A stretch of DNA of 64,000 nucleotides from Morella rubra (lineage: Eukaryota; Streptophyta; Magnoliopsida; Fagales; Myricaceae), in assembly GCA_003952965.2 (NCBI GenBank), contig RXIC02000471.1:268463-332462 (forward strand). Reading direction: 5' to 3'. Below the pieces are notes generated by a model. The model was not told where the DNA came from and ran no database searches. It saw nothing but the letters and a program-made list of their open reading frames with translations. Positions 46,701 through 59,509 of this stretch are shown here, one piece after another (positions within the stretch are counted from its first letter, which is position 1; every line of letters starts with the position of its first letter). A program made the translations under genes and the position numbers.

Positions 46701-49700
46701 ATATAATTATTCTCTCAGCTACATCACATCCTCATTTGCGCACCTCAGCTACTTCTAATCCTCTTGCATTAATACTCCCAAAACATACGCCCCTTACTTA
46801 TTGTGGCTAAATCTGCATAGTTATAACTCCACCCTACGCCATAAGCCACCACCAGCCTCATTACAATAATATGGGATAAATCTGCAGAGTTATAACTCCT
46901 CCCTACACCATCACCTACCTCACTAAACAAACACTGACACTATGGGGGCGTTTGTTTCTCCAATTTTTTGGGGGCCCAAAATTTCCACCACACCAAACAC
47001 ATTTCACAAACCCCAATAAACTTCACACTTTTACACATACACTTCACACTTTTCACAAACCCCAATAAACTTCAACATTCAAAAGATTCCTAAAGTTTTG
47101 AGAATATTCTCAAAATTTCGGTAAACAAACGCCCCCTATACCTCATGAAAAGCAAAATAAGAAAAATCAAATTCCAGCACAAAATCTATGACATCATCAG
47201 GAAAATAAAGGAAAAAGGAACAAATCCTTTTTTTTTTTTTTCTCTCTTTTCCAGTAATAAGAGAAGGGAGCAATTTACTCCAACAGGAATATAGGAATTC
47301 CGAAGAAGAACAAGACAAAGCAGTGTTGTGCCAGAGTAAGCACAAGAAAAAGAGGTCTCCATATTGTTCAACATAAGAGGACTAACTAGAATAGTCCAGA
47401 ATTTCTCACATTACTGCACGTGTTACTTATTATGTGGTTGCACTCCACCATGTACTCTCTAAAGGAGCCATTTTTGGCTTTATTTGCAAAATTTCACTGT
47501 TGGGAACAATATCTCTGGTCGTACATACCCTGAAACTTAAGGTCCCATCGATCTTCAGATCTCCGACACACTTTCCCATGCATTTCTCAGGGCTTCCATG
47601 TGTGTCACCTCATATAGATTATCTATATGTTTAATGCAAATGTTTTTCTTTGAACCACAAAATCTAAATCTTAATGAAGGTAAGCAAAGATTGTTTTCAA
47701 ATTATTACTTGCTGAGTTGGAGAAAAGGTGAGTGAGCGATATTGCCCTAACCAAAAGGGTAAAGCTAAGTCAAAGGTGTTACCTGTCGAATGGGATTATC
47801 AAAAGTCAGAAAGTGACAACTGATCATATGATGATGAAATTGTACTAATTATATGGCTCTTGTGATATCCTCTAGCATCTAATCCGAGATAAATCCATAT
47901 GACCATTTAGCCTGTTTTTCCATGCTAGATTGAATGACCCATAGAGTTTTGGCTCCTATATAACCATCGTCGGGAATCATAATTTGTATGTGATTGAAAC
48001 AATCACCAAGGAGAGTAAATAACAAACAACGTGCTCCACATCCTTGGGCTGTTGAACAGAATCCAACCACACCAGAATGGATGGTTGCAAAGTCCTCCAG
48101 CTTTTCATACTTTTGGAGAACTTCCAGCTATCAACTAGGATTTAAAAATCTCTCTTCCCAGAACTGGTAAATGAGGAATGTATTCTCCTCACAAGTCTTT
48201 ATCTGCAAATTAATCTTTAGCGGATTCAGATGAAGTGACTTAAGGACTTATACCCCTTAATGAAGAGTATATCCCTAAACATACACTTTCCTTTTGGCAT
48301 CATTAGTTCTGTTATATTTCTATTCATCCATTCTACATCTATATTTTCTTCCCAAATATTGATATTGGAGATAAAATACCTGACCTCAAACACATGTATG
48401 CAAAGTAAAAAGCACAAAAGTATATCAGGACAAATAGAACATATATATGTTTTCCATTGATGTGATAGCTAAATTTGTGTGTTCCCGTCCCCATTTGCGG
48501 GTATTTTGGGGATGCATGTCAAACAATCCTTATCCATGCCATCAATCTACACCCTAATCAGACATCCGTTAATCATAGCAACAATGAAGCATCAGAAAAG
48601 TTTGTCTTCAAGTAATTCGGTGATTAGTTTAACAATGTCACATTCTATAGAATTGATGAGATCAAACCCAGCTTTCCAGTATTTAACATGCTGGAAGTAT
48701 TCTCTTCTTCTTTTAGGTTATATTTTTTACGTTTTCTTTTTTCTCTTCATCAGGCTCCTAAAATCAATTAATGTGTTATTTATGTCCCGGTCTTCAAGAA
48801 TAAGATGCTTTGGTTTTGTACTTTTACATTTCTAAATTTATATTAAAAAACTGGGCATCATGACTGCAACATAGGATAAACATTTCCAAAACTAAATTCA
48901 AAAACTGTGTATCATGACAGCAACATAAGATAAAAAAATCTATCCAGAAAAGGACAACCTTTATAGAAGTTAGTATTCCTAGAAAGGATTATTCCACAGC
49001 CTGTTTCACTGATTCACAAGCCAAGTTAATGGTGATGACTTCCCCTACATGGCTGACTGAGAAGAGGGGTTAAACTTACCCATTGAGCTCTTGAATCTTT
49101 TCCTTGAAGTGAAGCTCTTGGAGTTTTAAATGCTACAACAGCTCCAGGAGTTTCTCTTCCTTCAGTCATCTCTGGATTGAGATCCACAGCCCTAGAATGT
49201 AATATCTCCGCCAAACGATTAGCTTCTTCCCTGCATCATAACAAGTATATTGTTAAGAGAGAGTTGTGGTGATGGTTAATACTTTACCCCTCAGTATTGC
49301 TAGAAAAGATTACACTTGCAACCTTCATGGCACCAGACAACATTTCTCCTTATTAACAGCAACGAGCCTCAACAAAATGATAAAACTTACAAAAAAAGAT
49401 CAGAAGCAAGCTTATTCAACAGAAGCAACCATTCGCCTTCCAAAATAACTAGACAAGGCTACCTATTTGACCTACCTAGAAAATTTTCTCTCTTTCATCA
49501 GCTTCTCAATTTCAGAAAGCCTTATGTCATCAGAAAGGTCAGCTTTTTGTTCTAGCTTGTGGTCATCACAGTCAGAACAACTCTTGAGTCTATCTGCTGA
49601 TCTGCTGGGACCTGCTACCATTGTTGATCTGGATGGTCCATGCTGCAAGAGATAGGATCAACATCAAGAATAATGCTGATAGGAATGGAAAGGATAAACT

Positions 49701-52656
49701 AATCAAAGCCCTTCCATTATACTTCTGAATAAAATGTCATCAAGGCTAGAGGAACTGCTTTAACAAAAGAACAGAATCCTCACATTTAATGTGCTTTTGG
49801 CATGATCAGGAACACCATCTTCTTCAACTTCTGCGTGCAAGTTTTCTGTTCCAAAAAAAATTCATTATTAATCACGACCAAATTATAGGACCCAAAGGTC
49901 AGCACAAATCTGTAATTTTGTAAAAAAGATATATGAAATGAAGGGGACTAAAAGATGAGCTTAAAGGACATCATTGCAACATATACAGGGTGGGAGGATT
50001 GAGAGCACAAAAAGATGTCTCACAGCTTAGAGAATAGTACGGTAAATCAGAAGGACATCTGTAAATTATCTGGCATATTCTGAAAATGGTTTCTACCAAC
50101 CAATGTCACAAATGTGATAGCATAATATCCAACATCACTACCCAAGTAACCATACAAACATTATGAGATAATACATAGCCCATGCCACTTTAATACAGTT
50201 TCCTTTTAGCTACTCTCCCACACAATCTGTTTAAAAATATATATATATATATATCTGTACACAGGAACACAGGATTTAACCATCTCAATAAATGCACTTT
50301 CCTCCCACAGCACCTTGGGGTGATGATCCCTATACTTTACTGTTCTCCAGATGTCTCATCCCAATTATTTTCTTTTCCCTCAGTAAAATAAATTAACTTC
50401 CTTGAACAAGTCCAAGGAAATTGCATCTATCCCACACATTTTTCTTCTGCAGATTAACACAGTCCACAGCATAAGCCATCAACTCCAGAGGGTATTGAAG
50501 GACATACTCCTTTAGAAATATAATATGACTGGGATGGGATATCTAGTTCAGAAAAAGGGAATCAGCTCTGTGTGGGTGGATAAATGTAACGACCCAAGGA
50601 AAGCACCAGTCACATCTGTGCTTTGACTTCAAAAGAAATAATCAAGGTTGCTCTTGAAGCTCCTTGGATCATTATAAAGCCCAATTCAACCTAGTAAGGT
50701 CCCAATGTAGGACATGGTCATCTCTCATTCATTCTCTTCTCCCACTCCAAGTGGGATTGAGAGTATCACAATAAATGGACCATATTATACATATACAAGG
50801 TGCGTACATAATCAATTTATCCCAAGTTCAATATATAAACATCAACAAAAATTCTGAAGGGGCCTTTTAAAAAGATAATCACCGTCAAGTTTAATTCTCA
50901 TAAAATGTATCAATAGTTTACTGCTCTAACAGAATCAAATTCTAATAGATAATACATAAGATGCAAAGAAAATCAGAAATGATGAGCAACAGATCTTTCT
51001 CTTTGGTAACATATTATAGCCTTCTTTTCGTTGTTTCGTAATTTCAAACATCCATAACTGTACTTTGACTAAACTAGGAACTGATCCTAAAACATCTAAT
51101 TAGATAAAGGACGGTAATGCTTCATAAATATCCAATTCATTTACAATCGCGCATTTTCAATATATGACTTATCAGCTAAAATAACTAAACAGCACATCCA
51201 AACCATGCATCGAATATGGTCATGCCAAGTTAACTATTCAATTATTTACTACCAAAAATACAGAAACAAATTTACCTCCAAAGTTAAACATTTTTCAGTA
51301 AAAATAAGAAGAAACCACTGAGAAGGAAGAGTAGAGCTATAATGTAAAGTAACAGAATGTATCACTCGATCCAAATCTCTTTACACCAAAATAATGAGCT
51401 CCATAATTATGTGAGTAGTTTATAAAATTTGTAAAAGTAAATTAAAGACCTCCACTTTTACACACCATTTGATTCCTTTCCCAGAGCTCCACATTCACCT
51501 GATCTCCAACAATCCAAGCCAAATAGAACACAGAAACTCCACTATAATCTCTCTCAATAGGCAACAACCGATCAGGAACTCACCATGAGAATGAATCATT
51601 GTCCCCAACAATACATAAAAGTGAAGGACCATAGATGCCGAGATATAAAGTTACACTACAATGGCCAGATATCAATTTCTCAAACTTTTCATTAAAGTTG
51701 GAAAGACAGGTTAAATTAAGCATCATCCTCTTGGACACGCAATAGCAAAACAAAAAAAGATACTAGATAGTGACAGAGAGATCAGTTATTACTCCTTTTT
51801 GACTGGTAGATGCCTACTCCAAGCTAATTCATTGTTATTCTATAATACCAACTTCAAACTCAGTTCATTAACCACCGAAAACATACAAATGTTTCCCTTA
51901 GTAACTAAAGTTAAGGACTTCTAGGTCGTGAAGAAGCTCAGCAATTTAGATTCCACCAAGCAACAATCAACCAATTAGATCAACCCTACACAATCTAGGA
52001 TAGGGCACAATCTCTTTTCTATCCACGTGTGTCATAATTACACGGCGATCCTCTCAAATCTCCGCACGGACAGATTCACCTCTTGTTATATTGACTAGTC
52101 TGCCGCTTTTAATATAAACAGAAAAAAAAAAAAAAACCATAACCTCACAGGAAAAGATATACTATCATCATCATTCGCTTAAATAATCCCAAATATTCTT
52201 CTAAATAAGAAATTATACCCTACCCACACAAAAAAAGGCTCGAAAACAGAATAAAGAGCAACCAAATAAAAAAAAGCAAATTCGAACAGTTCACCAGATC
52301 CTAGTCTCACATTATTGATGCAAACAGAGGATTACAGCGAAAGAAACACAGAGAGAAATCAACTTACGACGATCTTGACTGGCGGACGAAGGGAGGGCAT
52401 GAACGGAAGTTGGTTTGGAGAATAACGATGGCAAAATCCGAGTGGCACCGCTAGATAATAGCCGGTATGCCGGATCAACCAGCTTCGAGAGCCAGCGGCG
52501 ACCCCCGGCTTGGTCTTGGGATTGACTCGGCGGGGGCCGAGAATAAGGTGTCGATGTTGGCTTCCGCGATGGCGGCTTCCTGGCCTTCCCTCCAGCGCCT
52601 CTCTCATCCCCTACCCCGTTCGGCCCCGACGACGTCGTCTGTCCATCCCTCTCCAT
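43747..52656 (-). CDS. NUP1/NUP136-like nucleoporin, frameshifted in last exon
   Basis: Seven exons on the minus strand: 52368-52656, 49784-49845, 49476-49642, 49080-49230, 45812-46123, 45625-45711 and 43747-44672. All boundaries are GT-AG and phases agree up to exon 7. The first ATG is at 52656. Family signatures are TPYSRPPP and WLSKLVDPAYRLL (N-terminal nuclear-envelope region), EVGASPVEIARAYMGNRAS, FPRTPYSRTIFSKSK, SGYGSVGPIRRT, and C-terminal YSFGS repeats. Expected length is about 664 aa. Plant NUP1/NUP136 sits in the nuclear basket and helps mRNA export and nuclear shape. Near 44371 one base is missing: the frame changes from ATQMARR to the downstream frame (LEHIDRNPATS), so exon 7 is 926 nt and not a multiple of three. 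This is either a real inactivating deletion or a sequence error. The 2.5-kb and 3-kb introns hold transposons. Confidence 0.85.
46944..47136. mobile_element. Tourist-like (PIF/Harbinger) MITE in NUP1 intron 4
   Basis: 193 bp. Terminal inverted repeats GGGGGCGTTTGTTT and, at the right, AAACAAACGCCCCC. It is flanked by the 3-bp repeat TAT on both sides. Short size, G-run start and 3-bp duplication fit a Tourist-like MITE. The usual target is TWA, so TAT is slightly off. Confidence 0.75.
50585..50770. mobile_element. Small solo-LTR/TRIM-like element in NUP1 intron 1
   Basis: 186 bp, starting TGTAACGACCC and ending GAGTATCACA, flanked by the 5-bp repeat ATAAA (50580-50584 and 50771-50775). TG...CA ends plus a 5-bp duplication suggest a solo LTR of a miniature retrotransposon. 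A similar tail occurs near 21590-21690. Confidence 0.5.
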
Positions 52657-53487
52657 CTCCACCTTGCGCCTCTCTCCGCGACGCCGTTCTTTTCCCTTCG
52701 GCCTTCACTCGCCTCTCTCGCGCTCTCGGTGTCTGAGTTCGAGTGTTCGACAAGGACACAGGAAGCCACGAGCAAGAGCGCACGACTTCAGTCAAGTGGT
52801 GGGACCAGATTCTCAAGACCATGAAGATAATCAATGGGGAAAGCCACGTGGTATTACAATACTTGTCCCAAGTGTTTTTTCTTTTTCTTTTTTTTCTTCT
52901 GTGTGCAAATATCTCAGTATTTTTTTTTTTTTTTTCTTAAGAAAAAAGAGAGAGATAATGAACTTAGCAACCTTTCCAGGTGTGACCATCGAATCATCTC
53001 TAACTGCAAAATATTTGATTTAAGTCATAATTATTGGTCAATAGATCGTGTAAGTCCGTCATTACAGCCTAACAAGATTATTAACGAGTATCTTGTTCAT
53101 CCACTATACTTAAGATCAGACTTTATGTTTTATAAATGATTTCAACTTATATTTCTCTCGAATTTATGTCCTTAAAATTAGTAAATTTAAGTGGTACCAA
53201 TTGAGCTACTTAGAGTCTTTTTTCGTTCAAAAGAGTTTTAGGGAATGAACATAAAGGCAAAATTGATATTGTGCTAATAATGCCCATGATTTTCAAGTTA
53301 AATTGGTCGAGGATCGTACTAGAGTTTATTTTTCAAGAGTAACTCATAGGAGTGATGGATTTGCTCTAATTCTTTGAGATTTGTTATTATTCTCTAAGTT
53401 TGATAAGTGTGTTACAGTTGAGATTCGTTTGAGCCTAATGCACAAATTGAGTGCAATACATTTTTTCATTACAATAAAAAAAATAAA
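52657..53487. other. Upstream flank of the NUP1-like gene
   Basis: GC-rich up to about 52740, consistent with a 5' UTR and promoter on the minus strand. Beyond that are T-rich runs (52866-52890, 52920-52936) and AT-rich sequence. No TATA box was identified with confidence. Confidence 0.4.
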
Positions 53488-53914
53488 GGATAAATACATT
53501 TTGTATCCTCTAACTATGGAGTTCTTGACACTTTGCACTTCAATATATTATTTTTGTCACACCCACCAATTATTGATTTCAAACATTTTGCACCCTCTTT
53601 TAAAAATTTTAGTTAATTTGGACAAAAAAGAATTGATTCTTTGGTGTACAAAATAAAAATTTTGTTTCCATATTTTTTTGGAAGTGATTATTTTTTTAAG
53701 ATAAAATCATAATTTTGAGGCTAACTAATAAATTTTCGTCCAAATTGACGAAAATTTTTTTAAAAGGGTAAAAACATGTATGAAATCGATAGTTAGTGGC
53801 TGCAATATAACAAAAATAATATATTTGAATGCAAAGTGTTAAGATTCCTTATAATTAGAGAGTACAAAATATTTAGACTCTTTATAATTAGAGGGTGTAA
53901 AATATATTTAATCT
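53488..53914. mobile_element. Miniature MULE-type element
   Basis: 427 bp. The left end is GGATAAATACATTTTGTATC and the right end, reverse-complemented, begins AGATTAAATATATTTTACAC. The arms pair imperfectly for over 150 bp and share an AATATATTATTTTTGT block. Flanks are AAAAATAAA (53479-53487) and AAAAATAAT (53915-53923), 8 of 9 matching. Confidence 0.8.
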
Positions 53915-53923
53915 AAAAATAAT

Positions 53924-54476
53924 AAAAATGTGCTTAAAAAAAAAAAACAAGTTAGTAATAGGCGGGAGGCACATACGTGAAAGTTGAAAGATATTTGGAA
54001 GATGAGGAGAAAATAGAAAAAGTTGCTGGAGCCAAAGGAGCCCGTCCTTTTGCTATTATAATTTGGCCTTGAGCAAATATAACTCCGTCCTTCACAAGCA
54101 AACCTTTCTCAGTCATTATGAAACAAATAGCCTATTAAATTCTCCATTTATTGAACCAAAATACAAACCAAATGGGCATGTCACTTGGTATCCAAAGAGG
54201 AATATGCTACTTGATGTTTAAATGTCAGCTAAAAGGTGGAAAAATCATTAACAGTTAGACTATAACATAACTCATAATAACTCACAGGATTAAAAAAAAA
54301 AAAAAAACTGCTTCTGGATATTTCATATAACATAAGCAAGTTGAGAAATAACAAGCCTTCCAGACTACATAACCATCAAGAAACAGACTCTTGCAGATAT
54401 TTTAACTCCTTAATCTAGTGTTCTGTTGTGTGTACAAAAGCAGTGGCGATACCCTCTTTCCCCTGCTCTGATGGGG
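53924..54476. other. 3' flank of the WVD2-like gene
   Basis: AT-rich. It probably contains the 3' UTR of the minus-strand gene ending at 54477. No other feature was recognised. Confidence 0.4.
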
Positions 54477-57400
54477 CTAGATCTTGTTTTCTGGTTGCAG
54501 GTTCGCATCAGTTCCAGTTTCAATTTGGCTTGGCTCTGATATTTTCCCTCCTCCCTGCTCAATCTCATGTTGTTCTAGATGTGGGGTGAGAAATGTAGCA
54601 TCTTCTGTTGAATTGGCCAATATAGTCTTCTCAGACGGAAGTCTTGGAAGGGATTTTTGAACTGGTTTCCTGAAAAGGGCAGTGGATGATTCTTTGGTAG
54701 CACCATTTCGAGTAACCTTCTCATCTAGACTTACATGGCCTGATCGAGAGCTGCGGCTGCGGCTGCTGCTTCCTTTGGAGTCTGTCTCCATTGATCTCTT
54801 ATGGCGGCCTAGTTTGGGAGACCTCGCTCTGGTTGGTGCAATCTGCATTGACAAAACGTAACAAACATGAGGGAAAAAAAAAATTTTTGAACTGCATAAT
54901 CCATCATGAGAAACTAGAAATTGTTACAGTACTTGGATCAAACTTAGACTAGCAAGATAATTAGGTTTCTTCCATTTGTTACTTTGCATTCTAGTATTAA
55001 CAGATGGACATTCCATGTGATCTGCATATGCACATCAGTGCATGCCAAGAGCAGAGAATTTAGGTACATTGGATGAATTTGTACACTTGCCAATAGTCTG
55101 GACTAAAACCCCCCACCATTAATATGTATTTCAATTGTCCAAGAAACAAAGTTTATTGGAGCCATCTCTCTCAATTCCAACTTGTTTCTATTTTCCCCCA
55201 GGGAGGAGGGGGGCGGTTGTTATTGTTGATAGCAAATTCATTATACTGTGAAGAACATAAAATTTCTTCCCACTGTTACCATATCAAACTCCCGAACAAC
55301 CTGACTATCCTGCTTATGAAATAGTCACTATCCAGGATCTGCAGTTAAGCTGTTAACAGATGAGCACCAAACATTACGTATGTAGTGGTGATATCTCAAT
55401 ATCACAAGCGAAGATGTTTCTCATTGATCTTGTATTGGATGTCATTTACTTACCCAAAAAAAAAAATCTACAGCTGAAAAGGATATAATGGATCGCAGGT
55501 TAGAAAGAAAAAACAAGAGAGAACATCATAGTACGCCTCATATCTACAGGCAAAAATTAATTAACCCCCCTCAAGTTCCAATTTGTTTTCTTACACCTTT
55601 CATGTTTTAAAAACAATCAATCCTCGCCCTCCAAGACTTTGAGGGGCATTTCGGTCAATCCACATAATTTTTCATCTGATTTAACAGCCAAATCTAATGA
55701 AGGACGAGAATTGATTGTTTTTAAAACATGAGGGGTATAATAAAACAAATTGAAACTTGAGGGGATTGATTAATTTTTGCCCATAGATATGAGGCACACT
55801 ATGATGTTTTCCCAAAAAACAATAATGAGACGATTTTAGATTGATCCATGACCAAAACATAATTTTAAGTCCAGGCAGAAGAAGGCAAGGAAATTATTCA
55901 GAAATGCAAAGGTTATTGGGCTCCGACTGACATTTACCAAAACACCTCAAATAAATTACCTTCTTGAACTCCACTTTGGGTGGAACAGGTTCATGATAGA
56001 AGCTTGGCATAGGAGTTGCTTTAAATTTTAAGCTCCTCCGTAGCATCTTTATTTCTGCCTCTTGACTTTCCTGAAAAATAATTGAGCATACTATACCATA
56101 AAGCACAGACTTCTGTAAGAAAATAAAGTCAGGAAAAAGTTTTCCAACAGACATGAATTGCACTACCTTGGATTTCGACTCGAAAGTAGTTTTCTCCACT
56201 TCTTTTGCATGAACCTTTTCCTCAAGCTTGAAAAGGAACTGCCCGATCCAATCGATATAAACTAGAAGAATGTCAATTCTCAACTGAAGAAGCAGCAATG
56301 TACAATCAAAACCGTTGTGCAAAAAATAAGAATCTGACCAACCTCTTTTCGTTTCTGAGCTCTCTCATCACACTTGAGGCTGAAGCCATAGGAAGGAAGA
56401 TGACCAACTCTTCGAGGTTTAGCACTCTCTACTGGAGGGCTTCTATGAAGAAGTTAGAAAAACAAAGCCTTCAGTGAACTTGGACAAATGGAAAGATATT
56501 AACGTTAGGCAAGGCACAGCAACAACAGTTAGCAACCAACAAGGAAGCAGGAGTGCTTTGTTCAACTTTAGCTGGTGGTTTATGTTTTGTCAATTCCCTG
56601 TAGAAAAGAGTTGCATCCAAATTTATATATTCACACACACACACACACACACACACCCATATATATGCATATGTGTATTAAAAACCCTTACAGTAGGTAA
56701 GGTTCAATAGATTTTGGAGTTGAAAGACATCAACTGGGCTCTTCTCCACATCAACACTTACTAATCCATTTAGTAGGGCAAAGAATTATGTTAGAATTGC
56801 AGGAAAAATATACCTAAGACTTTCCAGCACTGTTGTGCTTAGAGGCGGTACTGTTGTGCAAGATTCTGCCGATTGCTGCCCAGACGAATAAGAGAGAGGG
56901 GGCGGGTACGGTGAGAAAAATAGTGTAAACCATTTTGATAAAAGAGGAATGAGTATTAAGCTTGAACCCAACATACGGTTAGGCTATGTTACAGGTATTT
57001 ACCAGTGAATGGCAAGCAGGACTTGCTGCAGATGCCACTTTCTTAGCCCCACTTGAGTGAATGCTCATGATAGATGCCGTCATATTAGTTGTAACGGCAG
57101 AAGGTTTCTTTAAGGCAGCTGAACCCAATTTCTCATCTTTGTTTTTCTTCACTGATGTCACTGCAATCTTGAGATTTTTCTGCTTTGTAGCTTTTCCCAT
57201 GCCTTGAGTTTTCTGGGAATTGTCCATGCTCTTTGTGTCGCCTCCTTCCCCTGATTCCTAATAAATTTAAATCAACTGACTTAGATGGTTTCTAATGAAC
57301 TAAAAGGGAGGTAAACTACTTAACCGCGAAGTATTACCACACCTTTGCTATGGTCAAACCAGTGAATTCATCAAGGAAAGTTGGTCTTTCTACTTCTTTC

Positions 57401-57591
57401 TCAGATGAGGACTCTAAATTCCCACTCTTTTGCAATAGGTTAACAGGTAAGGCACTCTCATCTAGCCGTAAGTATTCAACAGTACTAGGAAGAGCACCAC
57501 TTTCCTTCTCCATAATACCGTCTGTGCCAGAATTTTGCCCCTCATTTTGGTGGCGTTCCTCTATGCCAACAACGATATCAGCAGTATCCAT
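54477..57591 (-). CDS. WVD2-like (WDL) microtubule-binding protein with TPX2 domain
   Basis: Seven coding exons on the minus strand: 57343-57591, 57003-57257, 56814-56875, 56343-56442, 56167-56238, 55960-56070 and 54477-54842. All have GT-AG borders and matching phases, giving 404 aa. The TPX2 C-terminal domain covers exons 4-7: [32 protein letters not shown], then [20 protein letters not shown] with FYHEP and PPKVEFKK, then [13 protein letters not shown]. The N-terminal half is low complexity and lysine/serine-rich. WVD2/WDL proteins bundle cortical microtubules and influence anisotropic growth; the exact paralogue is not assigned. An AG acceptor just upstream of the ATG and a GTAAGT donor near 58466 suggest an intron in the 5' UTR (about 57596-58467), with transcription starting near 58540. 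Intron 6 contains a miniature MULE and intron 3 a (CA)n microsatellite. Confidence 0.92.
55517..55813. mobile_element. Miniature MULE-type element in WVD2-like intron 6
   Basis: 297 bp. Left end GAGAGAACATCATAGT and right end (reverse complement) GGGAAAACATCATAGT. Inverted repeats of about 120 bp pair well and include CCTCATATCTA and CATGTTTTAAAAACAATCAA. It is flanked by the perfect 9-bp repeat AAAAAACAA (55508-55516 and 55814-55822). Confidence 0.9.
56633..56656. repeat. (CA)n microsatellite in WVD2-like intron 3
   Basis: Uninterrupted AC dinucleotide run of about 12 units. Confidence 0.9.
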
Positions 57592-57595
57592 TATG

Positions 57596-58560
57596 CTGAA
57601 AAGAACGCAAATCCCCTATTATGAACAACTTAAAGCTAACATTGTGCAGTAAACAAATGAAACGCATAATGAAGAGAAGATAACCAAAAATAATCAAAGA
57701 GTTTTTAACTCCAAACTGCAACCAAAAGCCAAAAGACACAAATGTTCCACTCGGTTGCTGATGAAACGAGACAAATAAAACAAAAGGACTAAATCAGAGA
57801 TATTTTTCTTCAAGCAAAATGGCCCCTAGGAAACAGAAAAGTAACCTCAAACAACCAAAGGCTTTGCATTCGCTTGCAAAGATCCCAAATATTTACAGAA
57901 CATGAGATAAAAACTAAGATTGATTTCTCTCATTCCCTCGCATCTTCTTAGCGATCACATGAAGATCAGTTACCCGCCCTAATAAGTAGCTTCCAAGCAA
58001 ATGGCGAAGGACGGGTTCACAATACACGTACTTTCTCAACCATCAACACCACTGGCCAAATTTTACAAGCATGAATATTTTCATTTACTAACCGACCAAT
58101 TAGTCCATCTTGCGCTTTCAGAAATTGAGAGTCAGACAGAGAGGGAGACAGAGACGCCTGCCCAATTGGGTGAAGTAGCTATGGCAACTCAAATAGGGAA
58201 AAAGGGACCACTACCTGTTTTTAATAAATAAATAAATATGTGCCCGCGAATGGAAATGCCTAACGTATTCTGGATTCGCCAAAGCATCATCAATGCATAA
58301 CTAAAAGAAGGAAAACCACAAAATCCACCAAAAAGAAAATCCAATCCGAAATCTACAAATTAAGAACCTCAGAGACGGTGCAGAAACCATGGCAGAAGGG
58401 AAAAGGAAACCCAAACGAAAATTAGAAAACTTGTTGGAACCAATGCAGGAGGAGGATCACTTACACTCAGTTAGAGCGCGTTAGGAAGAAATCTTAGAAA
58501 TGGCGGATTCTGATTTACAGAGACAAGGCCGTACAGACAGACGGAGATACTGATGGAAAC
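57596..58560 (-). other. Putative 5' UTR intron and leader of the WVD2-like gene
   Basis: The minus strand shows a donor GTAAGTGATC at about 58467 and an acceptor TTTTCAG directly before the ATG-containing exon. The interval has no other coding signal. The leader exon is inferred from splice signals only. Confidence 0.5.
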
Positions 58561-59073
58561 TCCAGTTTGACGGTTTAAGTAACATCGTGGGACTGGGATT
58601 CAGTTACATCGCATTAGGTAGCATACGAGGAGTGGACGGTTACTCCCCAGTTTAGTATCCGTAGTCCTCACTTTTCCACATTTTAACCGCCCGTAAATCC
58701 TTCTGCTTTGGACACTGTGCCAGAAAGAAAAATTATTTGAGGGAAAAAAAAGAAAAGAAAAAAGAGACTGGATGGATTATTATGTTCTAAAAAGACACCA
58801 ATAGTGTTTTAGCAAACTCATACCTCCTGCTCATCTCCATCCACCGACTCTCCCCTTGTCACCGTCAACCTCACTCCTGCGTGCTGCTATGCCACCACCT
58901 CTGCCTTTCTTCTTTCCCTTCTTACTCCTCCCAGAACAATCTCTTTCACTAAACCCATTGTTTAATACTTTCCAACGATCTTGGGTTTTTCGTTTGCTCT
59001 ACCATGTAGATATTCCATGCACTGATACTGTAGGACAAAGAAATTTACAGTCTCCATCAAATAATAGAAAATA
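58561..59073. other. Promoter side of the WVD2-like gene and spacer to the MULE
   Basis: No gene recognised. A C-rich stretch near 58825-58900 gives short frames without family motifs. Confidence 0.35.
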
Positions 59074-59215
59074 GGCTTAAATGCACTACATGTCCCTGTG
59101 GTATTTATTTATTACAAATATACCCTTATGATAAAATAAATTGGATTTGTACCCTTGGGGTGCAAGTTCAATCAAATATATACCCTTCCGTCCTCTTTCC
59201 GTCTTATAATTTAAC
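59074..59215. repeat. Probable left terminal repeat of the right-hand MULE
   Basis: Starts near GGCTTAAATGCACTACATGT, followed by CCCTGTGGTATTTATTTATT and more alternating tracts, the phrase style of plant MULE ends. It lies about 440 bp upstream of the GRF-like start codon. The opposite end is outside the window, so pairing and the 9-bp duplication cannot be tested. Confidence 0.5.
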
Positions 59216-59509
59216 GGCATATGATGACGTGGCTCACAGATAGACACGTGGACGAATATTGTTTAGACACATGTCTTTTGCACTGTACTGCAGTCATATT
59301 AAAAAAAAAAAACAAAAGGAAATTAAAAGTAAAACATGCGAAACATGTCAGTTTAATGAAATAAAAAATAAAATGAAAAAAACATCAAAACGTAAAACTT
59401 GAAACGGTAACGTTCAGTTACCAAACGTCTCTCATTTTTCTCTGTACTCCCTCTTCGAAATTTTCCCCCCAATCTCTCCCATTCAATTCCAAGAACCCTA
59501 AATTTCCCA

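Noticed and set aside
52467..52824. Plus-strand frames over NUP1 exon 1
   Set aside because: They are GC-driven antisense shadows; the minus-strand frame carries the conserved WLSKLVDPAYRLL region and a proper splice donor.
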